Shown here: positions 1-9,430 of the stretch, piece by piece
Layout: each line of letters begins with the position of its first letter
How positions within the stretch are numbered: the first letter of the stretch is position 1
Assembly (NCBI GenBank): GCA_937990185.1
Contig: CALKBI010000013.1
Location: forward strand, 1 to 64,000
DNA from: an uncultured Neomegalonema sp.
Lineage (GTDB): Bacteria > Pseudomonadota > Alphaproteobacteria > Rhodobacterales > Rhodobacteraceae
Direction of reading: 5' to 3'
Length of the DNA: 64,000 nt
Notes under the pieces: model-generated
Told to the model about the DNA's origin: nothing
Database searches by the model: none
The model's input: the letters and a program-made list of their open reading frames with translations, nothing else
Made by a program: the position numbers and the translations under genes

Positions 1-843
1 CAAGATCACCCTCTCACGCCGATGACGGATGCCGATATCCGGCGGTGGCTGCGGTATCAGACACAGAGTGAAGTCGGGCATGTGCCGCTTTCCGTTATCG
101 CGCAAGGACCGCAGGCTGTGCAGTCGGCGCTGGAAGATGCAGCGGCGACACTGCTGATCGCAGATGCGGTGTCCGACGATGATCTGTTGACGCTTGGCGA
201 GGCGCTCGACGGGACCAAGTTGATCACAGGTGGATCGGGTATTGCGCTGGGATTGCCTCGCAACTTCATCCGCTCTGGCACGGCGCAAGGAGGCGGTGTT
301 GCGACGACCGCAGTCCCCGGGCCAGACGCGATCCTGGCGGGATCATGCTCCGGCGCGACACTAGAACAGGTCGAGTGCCATGCGCGCGATTATCCGACGT
401 TGCCTATTGACGTATTCGAGGTGATGGAAGGGCGGACGACTGCCGCAACGTTGACCCAATTCTACCTCGAACATGTGGGGCGCGCTCCGCTCGCCTATTC
501 CTCCGGATTACCGGATCAGGTGCGCGATGTGCAGGCGCGGTTTGGGCGCGAAGCAGTCGCGAATATGCTGGACGCGCTTTTTGCCGATACCGCTCGGCTC
601 CTTGTCAGCAAAGGCTATAGGCGTATCGTCGTTGCGGGTGGTGAGACGTCCGGAGCGGTGGCGCAAGCCGTTGCCGATACGCTAGGCTCCCCTGCAATGA
701 ACATCGGTGTGGAGATTGATCCGGGCGTGCCCATGTTGACTCTGGGCGAAGATGTGCGCGTAGCGTTAGCACTGAAATCGGGTAATTTCGGTGCGCCAGA
801 CTTCTTCTCGAAGGCATTGCGTATCATGGAGGGTAGTACGTGA
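1..843 (+). CDS. otnK: Four-carbon acid sugar kinase (OtnK/DUF1537), 3' part only
   Basis: This is the C-terminal two thirds of an OtnK-family kinase, which phosphorylates 3-oxo-tetronates (or a similar four-carbon sugar acid) with ATP ahead of the OtnC decarboxylase. The reading frame is open to base 1; the residues before the first listed Met read QDHPLTP, and HPLTPMTDAN-like text is typical of the middle of this family, so the true start lies outside the window. Visible motifs are GGSGIALGLP in the linker and VAGGETSGAVA in the nucleotide-binding C-terminal domain. Families are about 420 residues; about 280 are present here. The stop overlaps the otnC start (GTGA), so the two are translationally coupled. 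The exact substrate (threonate- or erythronate-derived) cannot be told from sequence. Confidence 0.88.
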   Translation, partial: QDHPLTPMTDADIRRWLRYQTQSEVGHVPLSVIAQGPQAVQSALEDAAATLLIADAVSDDDLLTLGEALDGTKLITGGSGIALGLPRNFIRSGTAQGGGVATTAVPGPDAILAGSCSGATLEQVECHARDYPTLPIDVFEVMEGRTTAATLTQFYLEHVGRAPLAYSSGLPDQVRDVQARFGREAVANMLDALFADTARLLVSKGYRRIVVAGGETSGAVAQAVADTLGSPAMNIGVEIDPGVPMLTLGEDVRVALALKSGNFGAPDFFSKALRIMEGST

Positions 844-1481
844 ACAAACACGAGATCGACCTGCGCGAACAGATGGCTGTGCACTGCGCATCGCTCTTTG
901 CGCGTGGCTTTTCGGTCGGAACGGCTGGGAATGTTTCAGCAAGGCTTGATGACGGCATCCTGATGACACCAACAAATTCGACCCTCGGGAGTATCGACCC
1001 TGAGAGGATCGCGAAGATCGATCTGTCGGGCAATCATGTCGCAGGTGATAAACCGACGAAAGAAGTCTTTCTGCATCAGGCATTCTACGAAACCCGCCCA
1101 CAGACCGGTGCTGTTGTTCATCTGCATTCGACTTGGGCGACTGCGCTTTCCTGTCTGGAGGATACCGACCCGGAAGACTGCGTCCCACCGCTGACGCCTT
1201 ATGTGGTTATGCGCGTTGGAACCGTGAAGATGTTGCCTTACCTCAAGCCGGGAGACCCCCAGACCGGTGAAATGATCCGCGCGTTAGATGGAAAATACGG
1301 AGCTGTCCTGCTTGCCAATCACGGACCCGTCGTCTCCGGCAAGGATCTGTTTTCCGCCGTCTGCGCTGCCGAGGAACTCGAAGAAACGGCAAAGCTGCTC
1401 GTCGCACTACGAGGGCAGAAGACGCGGATGTTGTCGGAAACCGATGTCGCCGAATTAAAGCAAACATTCGGTCAAATTTGA
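840..1481 (+). CDS. otnC: 3-oxo-tetronate 4-phosphate decarboxylase (class II aldolase family)
   Basis: A 213-residue class II aldolase/adducin-fold protein, the expected partner of OtnK: it decarboxylates 3-oxo-tetronate 4-phosphate to dihydroxyacetone phosphate. The metal-binding HLHS motif sits near residue 98, a candidate catalytic Glu lies in TKEVFLHQ, and the third histidine region is LLANHGPVVSG near residue 155, all as in the family. The start is GTG at 840, preceded by a strong GGAGG seven bases upstream and overlapping the otnK stop by four bases. Length matches the family. Family membership is firm; the specific substrate is inferred from the kinase next to it. L-fuculose-phosphate aldolase is the main alternative but fits the OtnK context less well. 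Confidence 0.85.
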   Translation: MNKHEIDLREQMAVHCASLFARGFSVGTAGNVSARLDDGILMTPTNSTLGSIDPERIAKIDLSGNHVAGDKPTKEVFLHQAFYETRPQTGAVVHLHSTWATALSCLEDTDPEDCVPPLTPYVVMRVGTVKMLPYLKPGDPQTGEMIRALDGKYGAVLLANHGPVVSGKDLFSAVCAAEELEETAKLLVALRGQKTRMLSETDVAELKQTFGQI

Positions 1482-1488
1482 GAACGAC

Positions 1489-1986
1489 GTGAAGACCACC
1501 TCGCTCAAAATCGAGGTAGAAACAGTCGATTTTCCCGACTTGGCTGAGATGCTGTGGGAACGCGTGACGCGCATACCCCACGTTCTGAGGCTGCTTTGCG
1601 AGAACCACTTACGGCATTGTGGAACACTATAGCCACTCCTGAATGCATTCGGCGGCGTCCGCGATGCAGATTTCGAATTCACGTTTCGACCGAACCGCCT
1701 GTTGATGCACGACACCACCTGTACGCCAGCCTTAGCAGATATTGCGGCGATGCTAGATGTCCTGTTCGAAAACGGCGTCGATCCGACCGTCCTATCGCCC
1801 ACACTGCCATTCCAAACCAACCGCAAGGACGCGGGAAAATTTTTACTCTATTCATCAACGAAAGCCATCGATTGCGCACGGAAGTATCAACGTCTACTCC
1901 ACAGGCGCTTACTCTGCGACGCAAGACTATACGGGATCGATATAGAGGCGCAGGAGGCGCAGGCTGATCGGGCGGATATTGTTTGA
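1489..1986 (+). pseudogene. Decayed N-terminal fragment of an aconitase-family gene
   Basis: Reading one frame from the GTG at 1489 gives FPDLAEMLWERVTRIPHVLR and LLCENHLRH, a TAG stop, then FRPNRLLMHDTTCTPALADI and AAMLDVLFENGVDP. These match by eye the first about 110 residues of aconitate hydratases (compare LLENLLRHED and RVLMQDFTGVPALVDLAAM). After about residue 120 the similarity disappears; the DHSVQVD segment that should follow is absent, and the frame ends at 1986. An in-frame stop plus loss of the rest of the protein (nearly 800 residues) mark it as a remnant. It lies just 7 bases beyond otnC and before the UPF0261 gene, so it may be a lost member of the same catabolic set. A real short protein starting at 1702 cannot be excluded. 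Confidence 0.62.
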
Positions 1987-2052
1987 AGTGACAACGTTGT
2001 TGGAATAAGCCACTCTGGCCTCAGGATTGACCAAAACATGAGCGGGGGATCT

Positions 2053-3252
2053 ATGACTAAAGTAATCATTGCTGGTACGTTCGACACTAAGGGCGCGGAG
2101 TTGCACTTCGTCCGTGATGTGTTGACCGGCGAAGGATTGGACGTTCGGCTTGTTGACCTATCTACAAGTGGAACTGAGGCTGATACTGACGTAAAGCCGC
2201 GTGACATTGCCGCGTATCATCCAGGTGGAGCGGACGCCGTATTTACAGGTGATCGTGGGACAGCTGTTGCCGCGATGACAAAGGCCTATGAACAATGGAT
2301 GTTGGCCCAAACCGGTGTTGCCGGTGTAATCTCGGCTGGGGGATCTGGTGGCACTGCCCTTGCGGCCCCGGCTATGCGAGCTTTGCCAGTAGGCGTACCT
2401 AAGGTTTTGATCTCGACAGTCGCGAGTGGCAATGTCGAGCAATATGTCGGCCCAGCGGATATCTTTATGTTGCATTCCGTAGCCGATGTGCAGGGCATAA
2501 ACTCGATCACGTGCGAAGTCCTCGGCAATGGCGCAGATGCATTAGCCGGGATGGTAAAGGGCCGCGCGAAACGCACTGCCGTGACGAATGAGAAATCCGC
2601 CATCGGCCTCACGATGTTTGGTGTCACGACACCCTGCGTGCAGCGTGTCATGAGCGCGCTGGAGTCAGACTACGATTGCCTCGTTTTCCATGCGACCGGG
2701 ACTGGCGGACGCGCCATGGAAAAGCTCATGGACAGCGGGATGCTCTCGGCGGTGATCGATCTCACCACAACGGAAATCTGCGACATGGTGGCGGGCGGCG
2801 TGTTTGCCGCGACTGAAGACCGCTTCGGAGCCTCAATTCGAGCCGGGCGACCCTATATCGGCTCGTGCGGTGCGCTCGATATGGTCAATTTCGCCGCACC
2901 GGAGACGGTCCCTGAAAAATATCGCGGACGTCTCCTTTATGAGCATAATCCACAGATTACGCTTATGCGCACAACCGCCGAGGAAAATGCGGTGATGGGA
3001 AAATGGATTGGTGCTCGCCTTAACGAGATGACGGGGCCGGTGCGGTTCTTTCTTCCTGAAGGCGGGGTATCGTTACTAGATGCGCCGGAACAAGCCTTCC
3101 ATGATCCCGCAGCAAATGAAGCGCTGTTTGGTGCGCTGGAGGATACGGTTACAGTTACTGCTGATCGCCAACTGATCCGTGTCCCTTACAATATCAACGA
3201 CCCTGACTTTGCCGACCTCATCGTCGAGACATTTCGTGGTTTTGATCTCTAA
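2053..3252 (+). CDS. UPF0261 / Tm-1-like ATP-binding domain protein
   Basis: A 399-residue member of UPF0261, related to the N-terminal domain of the tomato virus-resistance protein Tm-1. The N-terminus reads VIIAGTFDTKGAEL, followed by GDRGTAVAAM and a glycine-rich AGGSGGTALAAPAMRALPVG stretch that forms the putative nucleotide site. The track starts at 2038, but the ATG at 2053 is preceded by GGGGGA at the right distance, so I prefer it. The next gene follows after 20 bases and encodes a PF09370 TIM-barrel protein; in plant Tm-1 these two domains are fused, and in bacteria they are usually neighbours. Biochemical function is unknown. Its position beside sugar-acid and hydantoinase genes suggests a metabolic role. 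Confidence 0.85.
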   Translation: MTKVIIAGTFDTKGAELHFVRDVLTGEGLDVRLVDLSTSGTEADTDVKPRDIAAYHPGGADAVFTGDRGTAVAAMTKAYEQWMLAQTGVAGVISAGGSGGTALAAPAMRALPVGVPKVLISTVASGNVEQYVGPADIFMLHSVADVQGINSITCEVLGNGADALAGMVKGRAKRTAVTNEKSAIGLTMFGVTTPCVQRVMSALESDYDCLVFHATGTGGRAMEKLMDSGMLSAVIDLTTTEICDMVAGGVFAATEDRFGASIRAGRPYIGSCGALDMVNFAAPETVPEKYRGRLLYEHNPQITLMRTTAEENAVMGKWIGARLNEMTGPVRFFLPEGGVSLLDAPEQAFHDPAANEALFGALEDTVTVTADRQLIRVPYNINDPDFADLIVETFRGFDL

Positions 3253-3272
3253 CAAATAGGATTTGCTAGTTT

Positions 3273-4100
3273 ATGTTTAGCCGAACTGAGCTTCTAGAAA
3301 AATATCAAGGCATGATTGCACGGGGCGAACCTATCATTGGCGGCGGTGCCGGAACCGGTCTTTCCGCAAAATGCGAGGAAGCCGGCGGAATTGACTTGAT
3401 CGTTATCTACAATTCCGGGCGCTATCGCATGGCCGGGCGCGGATCACTCGCTGGCCTGATGCCCTATGGCGATGCAAATGGTGTCGTGATGGAGATGGCA
3501 GGAGAAGTTCTGCCCGTCGTCAAACACACGCCCGTTCTCGCTGGAGTTTGCGCGTCCGACCCGTTTCGCCTGATGGACAAGTTTCTCGACGAGATCAAAG
3601 CGGCGGGCTTTTCCGGGATTCAGAACTTTCCCACCGTGGGCCTGATCGATGGCACCTTCCGAGCGAACCTCGAAGAAACGGGCATGTCTTATCAACTCGA
3701 AGTCGATGTCGTGAAGATGGCCCATGACAAGGATATGTTTACGACGCCTTATGTGTTCTCCGCTGAGGATGCCAAGAAGATGGCAAAGGCAGGGGCCGAT
3801 ATCATCGTTTGCCATATTGGCCTGACCACGGGCGGTAATATCGGGGCGGAGACAGGCGTGACGCTGGAGCAAGTCCCGGCTCTGGTAGATGAATGGTCGG
3901 CGGCAGCATTGGCAATCAATCCGAATGCGATCATTCTAGTTCACGGTGGTCCGGTTGCAATGCCAGAAGACGCAGATTTCGTGCTAAAGAATACGAATAC
4001 CTGCCATGGTTTCTACGGCGCGTCGTCGATGGAGCGGTTGCCAACGGAAATTGCACTCACAGAGCAGACGCGCAAATTCAAACAGATAGGGCTTAGCTAA
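3273..4100 (+). CDS. PF09370 TIM-barrel protein (phosphoenolpyruvate hydrolase family)
   Basis: A 275-residue TIM-barrel protein of the family often annotated phosphoenolpyruvate hydrolase or TIM-barrel signal transduction protein. It carries the conserved N-terminal [19 protein letters not shown] and [20 protein letters not shown] segments, a [13 protein letters not shown] segment mid-protein, and [10 protein letters not shown]-like text ([13 protein letters not shown]) near residue 190. Length is full. It lies 20 bases after the UPF0261 gene and is almost certainly co-transcribed with it; together they correspond to the two halves of Tm-1-like proteins. The enzymatic label is weakly supported in the literature, so only the family assignment should be relied on. 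Confidence 0.85.
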   Translation: MFSRTELLEKYQGMIARGEPIIGGGAGTGLSAKCEEAGGIDLIVIYNSGRYRMAGRGSLAGLMPYGDANGVVMEMAGEVLPVVKHTPVLAGVCASDPFRLMDKFLDEIKAAGFSGIQNFPTVGLIDGTFRANLEETGMSYQLEVDVVKMAHDKDMFTTPYVFSAEDAKKMAKAGADIIVCHIGLTTGGNIGAETGVTLEQVPALVDEWSAAALAINPNAIILVHGGPVAMPEDADFVLKNTNTCHGFYGASSMERLPTEIALTEQTRKFKQIGLS

Positions 4101-4429
4101 CGCAAGATGCACTGGCTTTGCACCGGTAGGCGTATACTGATCGGGCCAGAGTTGTTTAGGGCAATGCATGCGCGTAGAGCGATTGTGCAGCAGTATCAAC
4201 AGCTGGCTCCCTGGCAGCAACTTTCTCGCGCACCGAAAAGTATGGCACGAAATTTCAGCCTCAATGTCAGTTAAATCATTGAGTTAGTCAGGCTCTCTGG
4301 AGCTTAAGCTGCAATTTGCCGGTTCTGGCTTCGCTATCGTGGTCCAGAATATGGGAGCACAGCGCAACATCTCAACCACTACACCTTAACATCCCTAATT
4401 TTATAAAAATCGCGAGAAAATTCTTATAT
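4101..4429. other. Intergenic spacer between converging operons
   Basis: About 330 bases between the end of the PF09370 gene and the end of the opposing mttB gene. No coding sequence is recognised; the listed ORFs here are tails of shadow frames. The only structure seen is a small inverted repeat, CTCAATG and CATTGAG (4260-4283, 10-base loop), which could contribute to termination but lacks a T-run. The last part is AT-rich just before the mttB stop. Confidence 0.5.
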
Positions 4430-5974
4430 TTAAGGCTCTCCCGTTCCAATCGTTTCTTTGCGTCTGCTGACATACGCGTCGAGCGCTTCGGCACGATCTG
4501 GTTCTAATTCAGGTTCTTCATATTCAACCAAAGCTTGCTGCCATAATGCGGTCGCTCGTTCAGTTGCAGTTTTTGAACCCGCGAGTTCCCATGCTTCAAA
4601 ATTTTGCCAGTCTGATAGCATGGGTTGATAAAATGCAGTCTCATACCGCGCGAGCGTATGCGGTGTGCCGAAGAAATGCCCTCCCGTTTGGACATCGCTC
4701 ATCGCGTCAAATGCGAGCGTTCCCTCGTCAATGATAATTGGATCGAGGAACGACATCATGTGTTGGAGCATCTCGACATCCAGCACCAGTTTCTCCAGCG
4801 AGGCACAAAGCCCGCCCTCCAGCCACCCCGCTGCATGGTAGTGAAGATTCGCATGTCCAAGGGTGCAGCCCCAGAGCGCCATTTGAGTCTCGTAGGTCGC
4901 CTGCGCATCAACTATATTCGACGCATTCGTGGGGCTTGCGCGATACGGCAAACCGTAGCGCCTTGCGAGTTGTCCGCTGGCGATGTTGGCTTTGGTGTTC
5001 TCCGGGGTTCCAAAAGCGGGCGCGCCGGACCGCATATCGACATTGGACGTGTAAGATCCGTAGAAGACAGGCGCGCCCTTTCGCACGAGTTGTGTCAGTG
5101 CAATCCCGAATAACGCTTCTGCATTCTGCTGAGCCAAAGCCGCAGCGATCGTCACCGGAGTCATTGCGCCCATTAGTGTAAAGGGTGTTACTGCCACGGG
5201 TTGCCCATGCCGCGACATAGCCATCAACCCCTCGGCCATCGTGTCATCAAACTTGCGCGGCGAGTTTACCGAGATGATCGTCGTGACACCGGGATCATTT
5301 GCCATTTCTTCAACTGTGATGCCACGCGCTATTGCCTGCATCTCGATGGCATCTAGCGCACGGCCAGTACCGATTGCCGTTGCATGAAAGCATAGGTCAG
5401 ACAGGCGAATACTAGCGCGATAGGTATCCATATGGCGCGTGTTTGCTGGCAGTTCGACAGGGGCGCAGACCTGATTGCCGATGATGTGAATCGCGTTGAA
5501 GTGATGCGCGAGCTTTGTGAATGTCTCGTAGTCCTGCATGTTGCCGCTACGCCGGCCATTGATGCAATCATGAACGGAAGGCGGACCGGCAACAAGGCCG
5601 AACGCCATGTAATCACCTCCGAAAACTAGCCTCTTATCAGGGTTGCGCGAGGTGAGGGTAAACTCGGAAGGTGCAGTCGATATCAGGCTTTCGATTAACG
5701 CGGGGTCGAGTCGAACAATCTGTGTTGTTTCGTCGACCAATGCACCGGCGGCAGAAAATAAATCACGGGCTTCGGCGCTCATTAATTCGATGCCCAGCTC
5801 ACATAAAATACGGAGTGACGCTTGATGAATGGCTTCAACTTGATCATCTGACAGCAACCTCATTGGTGGATAAGGGTTGCGCGGCTGTTTCCAAGGGAGT
5901 TGTGGTATCACTCCAGCTGAACTTGCACGATCCCGAGGAGACCCTGTGCTACGGCGACGGCGGCGCTCGGTCAT
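4430..5974 (-). CDS. MttB-family (trimethylamine methyltransferase-like) protein, non-pyrrolysine
   Basis: A 514-residue member of the MttB superfamily, whose members transfer a methyl group from a quaternary or tertiary amine to a corrinoid protein. The frame is uninterrupted, with no amber codon, so it belongs to the non-pyrrolysine branch, members of which act on betaines such as glycine betaine or carnitine. The N-terminus is Arg-rich (RRRRRST) and then enters the family core at MRLLSDDQVEAIHQASLRIL. The ATG overlaps the stop of the upstream racemase-like gene (ATGA), making this the last gene of the hyuA operon. No corrinoid-protein gene is visible in the window, so its methyl acceptor is unknown. 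Substrate cannot be assigned. Confidence 0.83.
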   Translation of the reverse strand: MTERRRRRSTGSPRDRASSAGVIPQLPWKQPRNPYPPMRLLSDDQVEAIHQASLRILCELGIELMSAEARDLFSAAGALVDETTQIVRLDPALIESLISTAPSEFTLTSRNPDKRLVFGGDYMAFGLVAGPPSVHDCINGRRSGNMQDYETFTKLAHHFNAIHIIGNQVCAPVELPANTRHMDTYRASIRLSDLCFHATAIGTGRALDAIEMQAIARGITVEEMANDPGVTTIISVNSPRKFDDTMAEGLMAMSRHGQPVAVTPFTLMGAMTPVTIAAALAQQNAEALFGIALTQLVRKGAPVFYGSYTSNVDMRSGAPAFGTPENTKANIASGQLARRYGLPYRASPTNASNIVDAQATYETQMALWGCTLGHANLHYHAAGWLEGGLCASLEKLVLDVEMLQHMMSFLDPIIIDEGTLAFDAMSDVQTGGHFFGTPHTLARYETAFYQPMLSDWQNFEAWELAGSKTATERATALWQQALVEYEEPELEPDRAEALDAYVSRRKETIGTGEP

Positions 5975-6720
5975 GCAATATTCCTATTCGATAGTAATCG
6001 CCCAAAATTGGGGCCAGAGCATTCAAGCCTGAGGTGGTCCAAAGCGACGCGCATCATTGCTTGGTTCGACGTGATCACTGGCTTACCCAGATCACTTTCC
6101 AGTCGTTCGATAACCTCGACGCTTCTCATGTCAGTGCAAGACAAAACCAAAGCTTCTGCGTCTGCATGATCCGCCCGCATCGCCAAATCATAGACCGCAT
6201 CCGGCGTGAGTTCGCCTTGCCCGTAATTGCCCAACGCGACAGGGTAGTCCGCCCTTGAGACCGTTTCACAACCGCTATCGGCAAGGAACGCAATCGCCAC
6301 GTCATTCAGCGAGGCGACATAGGGCGAAGCAAAAGCGATTTTCTTAATCTTTAAAGACGCGAGAGCCGAGACCAATGCACCCGCAGCAGTAATAGTTTTC
6401 GCCCCGCTTATTGCTTCGACTTTTGCGCTCAGATCTCGGTCGAATGAGACGCCATGCGACAGGGTTGCAGAGGTACACCCGTAAAGAACCACATCCGGTT
6501 TGACACCTCCGATCAGGCGTAAAGTTTCGTCAATATCTGCAGCACCAAGACCGGCCATCTGAGCAGCATCGGGTATCTCGTCCACATCGTAATCGCCCAG
6601 CCGTGCCGAATGAACCGACACGCCGGGAGGCGAAAGCAGTATGATATCCGGTTCCAGATTGGTGTTTGTGAACGGCACTAATACGCCAATTCTTGCGATA
6701 CCTCGGGTTGGAGAGATCAT
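5971..6720 (-). CDS. Maleate isomerase-like Asp/Glu racemase superfamily enzyme
   Basis: A 249-residue Asp/Glu racemase-superfamily protein closest by eye to maleate isomerases and arylmalonate decarboxylases. The opening RIGVLVPFTNTNLEPD is the typical substrate-carboxylate loop, and the two catalytic-type cysteines sit in YGCTSATL (about residue 79) and LSCTDMRSVEV (about residue 197). Having both cysteines favours an isomerase or racemase over a decarboxylase. I chose the internal ATG at 6720 because it overlaps the aminotransferase stop (ATGA) and has a GGGAGGAG ribosome site directly upstream; the track start at 6750 has neither. It is the fourth gene of the hyu operon and probably isomerises an intermediate of that pathway. 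Confidence 0.78.
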   Translation of the reverse strand: MISPTRGIARIGVLVPFTNTNLEPDIILLSPPGVSVHSARLGDYDVDEIPDAAQMAGLGAADIDETLRLIGGVKPDVVLYGCTSATLSHGVSFDRDLSAKVEAISGAKTITAAGALVSALASLKIKKIAFASPYVASLNDVAIAFLADSGCETVSRADYPVALGNYGQGELTPDAVYDLAMRADHADAEALVLSCTDMRSVEVIERLESDLGKPVITSNQAMMRVALDHLRLECSGPNFGRLLSNRNIA

Positions 6721-7781
6721 GTTGCTCCTCCCATAAAACTTTTGAGACACGCGGCTGCGCGCTGCATTGTCTGCTCATCCCCAATGGTTGCGCGAAGGCA
6801 ATGCGCCAAACCGTACCCCCCCATTGCGCGCATTGCGATGCCATCGGCTCGTAAAGCCTGATCCGCCGCTTGTGCGTGTTCCGCTGTGTCAAATACGAGG
6901 ATCGCAAAATTGGCAAAACTGTCTGGAACTGTAAGATTGAGCGCACGCATTTCAGTAATAAAATGATCCCGAATTTCAGTCGTCTTCCTAACTGTTTCTA
7001 GCATATATGTTTGATCCCGCATGGCCGCAGCGGTTGCCGCTTGTGAAACGTTGCTGACGTTATTCGGATTCAAGACCTTACGCATTTCAGCGGCTAGCGG
7101 GGGCGGAAACAACCCCCATCCAACGCGAAATCCGGCGCAGCCATAGGCTTTGGAAAATGTCCTGAGAACCGCTGTATTTTCTTGGTCTACCAGATCAAAA
7201 GTGCTCTCCGAGAGGGCATCGGAAAACTCGCCATACGCTTCGTCGATGACAAGCATAACGTCTTTCGATAACCCGTCTCGCAAACGCCGGAGAGCTGGAG
7301 TCTCAATACGAGTGCCGGTCGGATTCCCCGGATTGGCAACGAATACAATCTTAGTATTAGGCCGAACAGAATCTAACAGAGCATCTACATTGACGGTTAG
7401 ATCATGTTCGGGTGCCAGGTCGAACTCTGCGCCCGAAAGCTGCGTTGCTGTCCGGAAAAACAGATAAGAAAACTCGGTTGTCAGCATCCGATCACCGGCC
7501 CCAAGATAACTTGAGGCCAGCGCTCCTATCAGTTCCATCGACCCCGCACCGCATAGGATATGATCTGCTGAGATCGAATGAACTTGCGCGATTACAGATC
7601 GCAACTCCGTCCAATCTGGATCGGGATAAAGATGTGTTTCCGCCAAAGCCATTTGAACAGCTTCCGTCACTTTTGGACTCGGAGGGCGCAGACTTTCGTT
7701 TTGGGCAAGCGACGTTAATTCAGGCGCGAGGTCGGCGAGGGCATAGGGCGCGAGGGCCGCAATATGAGGAACTGGTTTCAT
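6717..7781 (-). CDS. HisC-like PLP-dependent aminotransferase
   Basis: A 354-residue fold-type I aminotransferase of the histidinol-phosphate aminotransferase group. The PLP-binding lysine is in RTFSKAYGCAGFRVGWG; NPGNPTGT and VIDEAYGEF are the usual cofactor-binding segments, and the C-terminus carries CLRATIGDEQTMQR. The start at 7781 overlaps the hyuB stop (ATGA) and follows GGAGCGCAGA, so it is preferred over the track start at 7793. Because it sits inside a hydantoinase operon and not among his genes, it probably transaminates a pathway-specific amino acid or keto acid, not histidinol phosphate. The substrate is unknown. Confidence 0.82.
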   Translation of the reverse strand: MKPVPHIAALAPYALADLAPELTSLAQNESLRPPSPKVTEAVQMALAETHLYPDPDWTELRSVIAQVHSISADHILCGAGSMELIGALASSYLGAGDRMLTTEFSYLFFRTATQLSGAEFDLAPEHDLTVNVDALLDSVRPNTKIVFVANPGNPTGTRIETPALRRLRDGLSKDVMLVIDEAYGEFSDALSESTFDLVDQENTAVLRTFSKAYGCAGFRVGWGLFPPPLAAEMRKVLNPNNVSNVSQAATAAAMRDQTYMLETVRKTTEIRDHFITEMRALNLTVPDSFANFAILVFDTAEHAQAADQALRADGIAMRAMGGYGLAHCLRATIGDEQTMQRAAACLKSFMGGAT

Positions 7782-9430
7782 TCTGCGCTCCATCCATATT
7801 GGTCGCGCGCGGCATCCGCACTCACTACACCATCGTTCACATCCCGTGAAAGGGCAATGCGGTCGCGATCTTCAGGTGAACCAAAGCCACCTCCGCCGGG
7901 TGTTTCAAAGATTAATGTCTCTCTGGCCTCAACACGAACTTCGCCCTTACTCGGCAAGTCGGGACCGTTCCCGACGCGGATACGCCCGGACATACCGGCC
8001 TGTCCTCCCGCGCGTCCTTTTGCAGGATGCTTGACACGTTCGACCGAAAGGAACAGCAGAAACGGATTGCCATTTGCGGATTCGACTTCGATCCGCTGAC
8101 CGAGACCACCCCGCATTTTTCCGGCTCCACCGCTATCGGGTCGCAATTCTCGCCGTTTGATAAGGACAGGCGCGACACTTTCGCTAATCTCGACTTGTGA
8201 ACCTAGGACGCCGCTGGGATAGGCTGTGGCCGACAGTCCATCTTTGCTTGGCCGTGCACCTGTCCCGCCATTATGAACGAACTCAATCGCGAAGGCCTCG
8301 CCGCCGTCACGAGCAACTTCAGGCGCGCTTCGCAGGGGAAGATCATACATCGCGGATGCGCCTTCTGCCGGAACACGATCCGGCAAGGCTTGATGCAGGC
8401 AACCGAACACCAAGTCAGGAGTCATCTGCCCCAACGTATGGCGCATCGCTACAGGTGCGGGCGGCTGTGCATTGAGGATACAGTCTTTCGGTCCGGTAAC
8501 GCGAAAGAGGTCGAGCGATCCTGCGTTATTGGGAATCTCCGGCCCGATAATGCACCGCATCGCAAAGACTGAATAGGCCGTCGCATAATTGAGCGGCACA
8601 TTAATGCCGTATCGCGAGCACCCCGACGTTCCCTCAAAATCGAGCGTAATGCCGGTTTCTTCAACAGTCAGTTTCGCGACAAGCTCAATCTCGCTTTCAT
8701 AGCCGTCAACCATGAGGCGGCTGCAATAAACGCCTTTCGGGACTTCGTTAATCGCCGTCAGCGTTCCCCGTCGCGATATTTCAATAATATGCTCTGCTAG
8801 AGGATCGAGGTGATCAAGGTCAAATTCGGCCATCATTCCTGAGAGGCGCTTACTACCGGTTTCGCAACATGCGATCAAAGCATAGATATCGCCTTCATTG
8901 GCAATAGGCTCGCGGGAGTTTGCCTTAACAATATCCACAAGGAGCGCGTTGATCTCGCCTGCATCGACCAGCTTACACGGTGGAATACGTAGCCCTTCAT
9001 CAAAGATATCTGTGCCTTCCGGCCCCATACCCTTGCCGCCCAAATCAACTAGATGCGATGTGCAAGATGTAAAGCCGATCACGCGGTTTTTATGATAGGC
9101 TGGCATCAGCAGCAAAAAATCATTCAAATGCCCGGATGCAATCCACGGGTCATTTGTCATGTAGATATCGCCGGGTTTCATGTCTTCAACAGGAAAGATC
9201 GCAAGTAAGGATTTGACCGCTTCGGCCATTGTGTTGATGTGACCCGGCGTTCCTGTTACCGCCTGCGCAAGCATTCGTCCTTGAAGATCAAATATACCCG
9301 CAGAGATGTCTCCGCATTCACGTACGATAGGACTGAACGCAGCGCGGATGAGCGCCTGACCTTGTTCCTCAACAACGGACAAAAGGCGGTTCCACATAAC
9401 TTGCAGTGTTGTTATATCATGTCTCATCAC
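7778..9430 (-). CDS. hyuB: Hydantoinase/oxoprolinase subunit B
   Basis: A 550-residue HyuB-family subunit. With HyuA it forms an ATP-dependent amidohydrolase that opens five-membered cyclic imides or lactams such as N-methylhydantoin or 5-oxoproline, or carboxylates ketones in related enzymes. Family landmarks are LSVVEEQGQALIRAAFSPIV near the N-terminus, MTNDPWIASGHLNDF, and a glycine-rich C-terminus with ETPGGGGFGSPEDRD. The start is GTG 9430 or the adjacent ATG 9427, both overlapping the hyuA stop (GTGATGA) behind a perfect AAAGGAGG. Length is normal for this subunit. The substrate cannot be read from sequence. Confidence 0.9.
   Translation of the reverse strand: MMRHDITTLQVMWNRLLSVVEEQGQALIRAAFSPIVRECGDISAGIFDLQGRMLAQAVTGTPGHINTMAEAVKSLLAIFPVEDMKPGDIYMTNDPWIASGHLNDFLLLMPAYHKNRVIGFTSCTSHLVDLGGKGMGPEGTDIFDEGLRIPPCKLVDAGEINALLVDIVKANSREPIANEGDIYALIACCETGSKRLSGMMAEFDLDHLDPLAEHIIEISRRGTLTAINEVPKGVYCSRLMVDGYESEIELVAKLTVEETGITLDFEGTSGCSRYGINVPLNYATAYSVFAMRCIIGPEIPNNAGSLDLFRVTGPKDCILNAQPPAPVAMRHTLGQMTPDLVFGCLHQALPDRVPAEGASAMYDLPLRSAPEVARDGGEAFAIEFVHNGGTGARPSKDGLSATAYPSGVLGSQVEISESVAPVLIKRRELRPDSGGAGKMRGGLGQRIEVESANGNPFLLFLSVERVKHPAKGRAGGQAGMSGRIRVGNGPDLPSKGEVRVEARETLIFETPGGGGFGSPEDRDRIALSRDVNDGVVSADAARDQYGWSAE

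Noticed and set aside
4260-4283. Strong terminator between the converging PF09370 and mttB genes
   Set aside because: Seven-base stem, ten-base loop and no T-run; too weak to call.
4430-5974. Pyrrolysine-containing trimethylamine methyltransferase
   Set aside because: No in-frame amber codon, so it is in the non-pyrrolysine branch.
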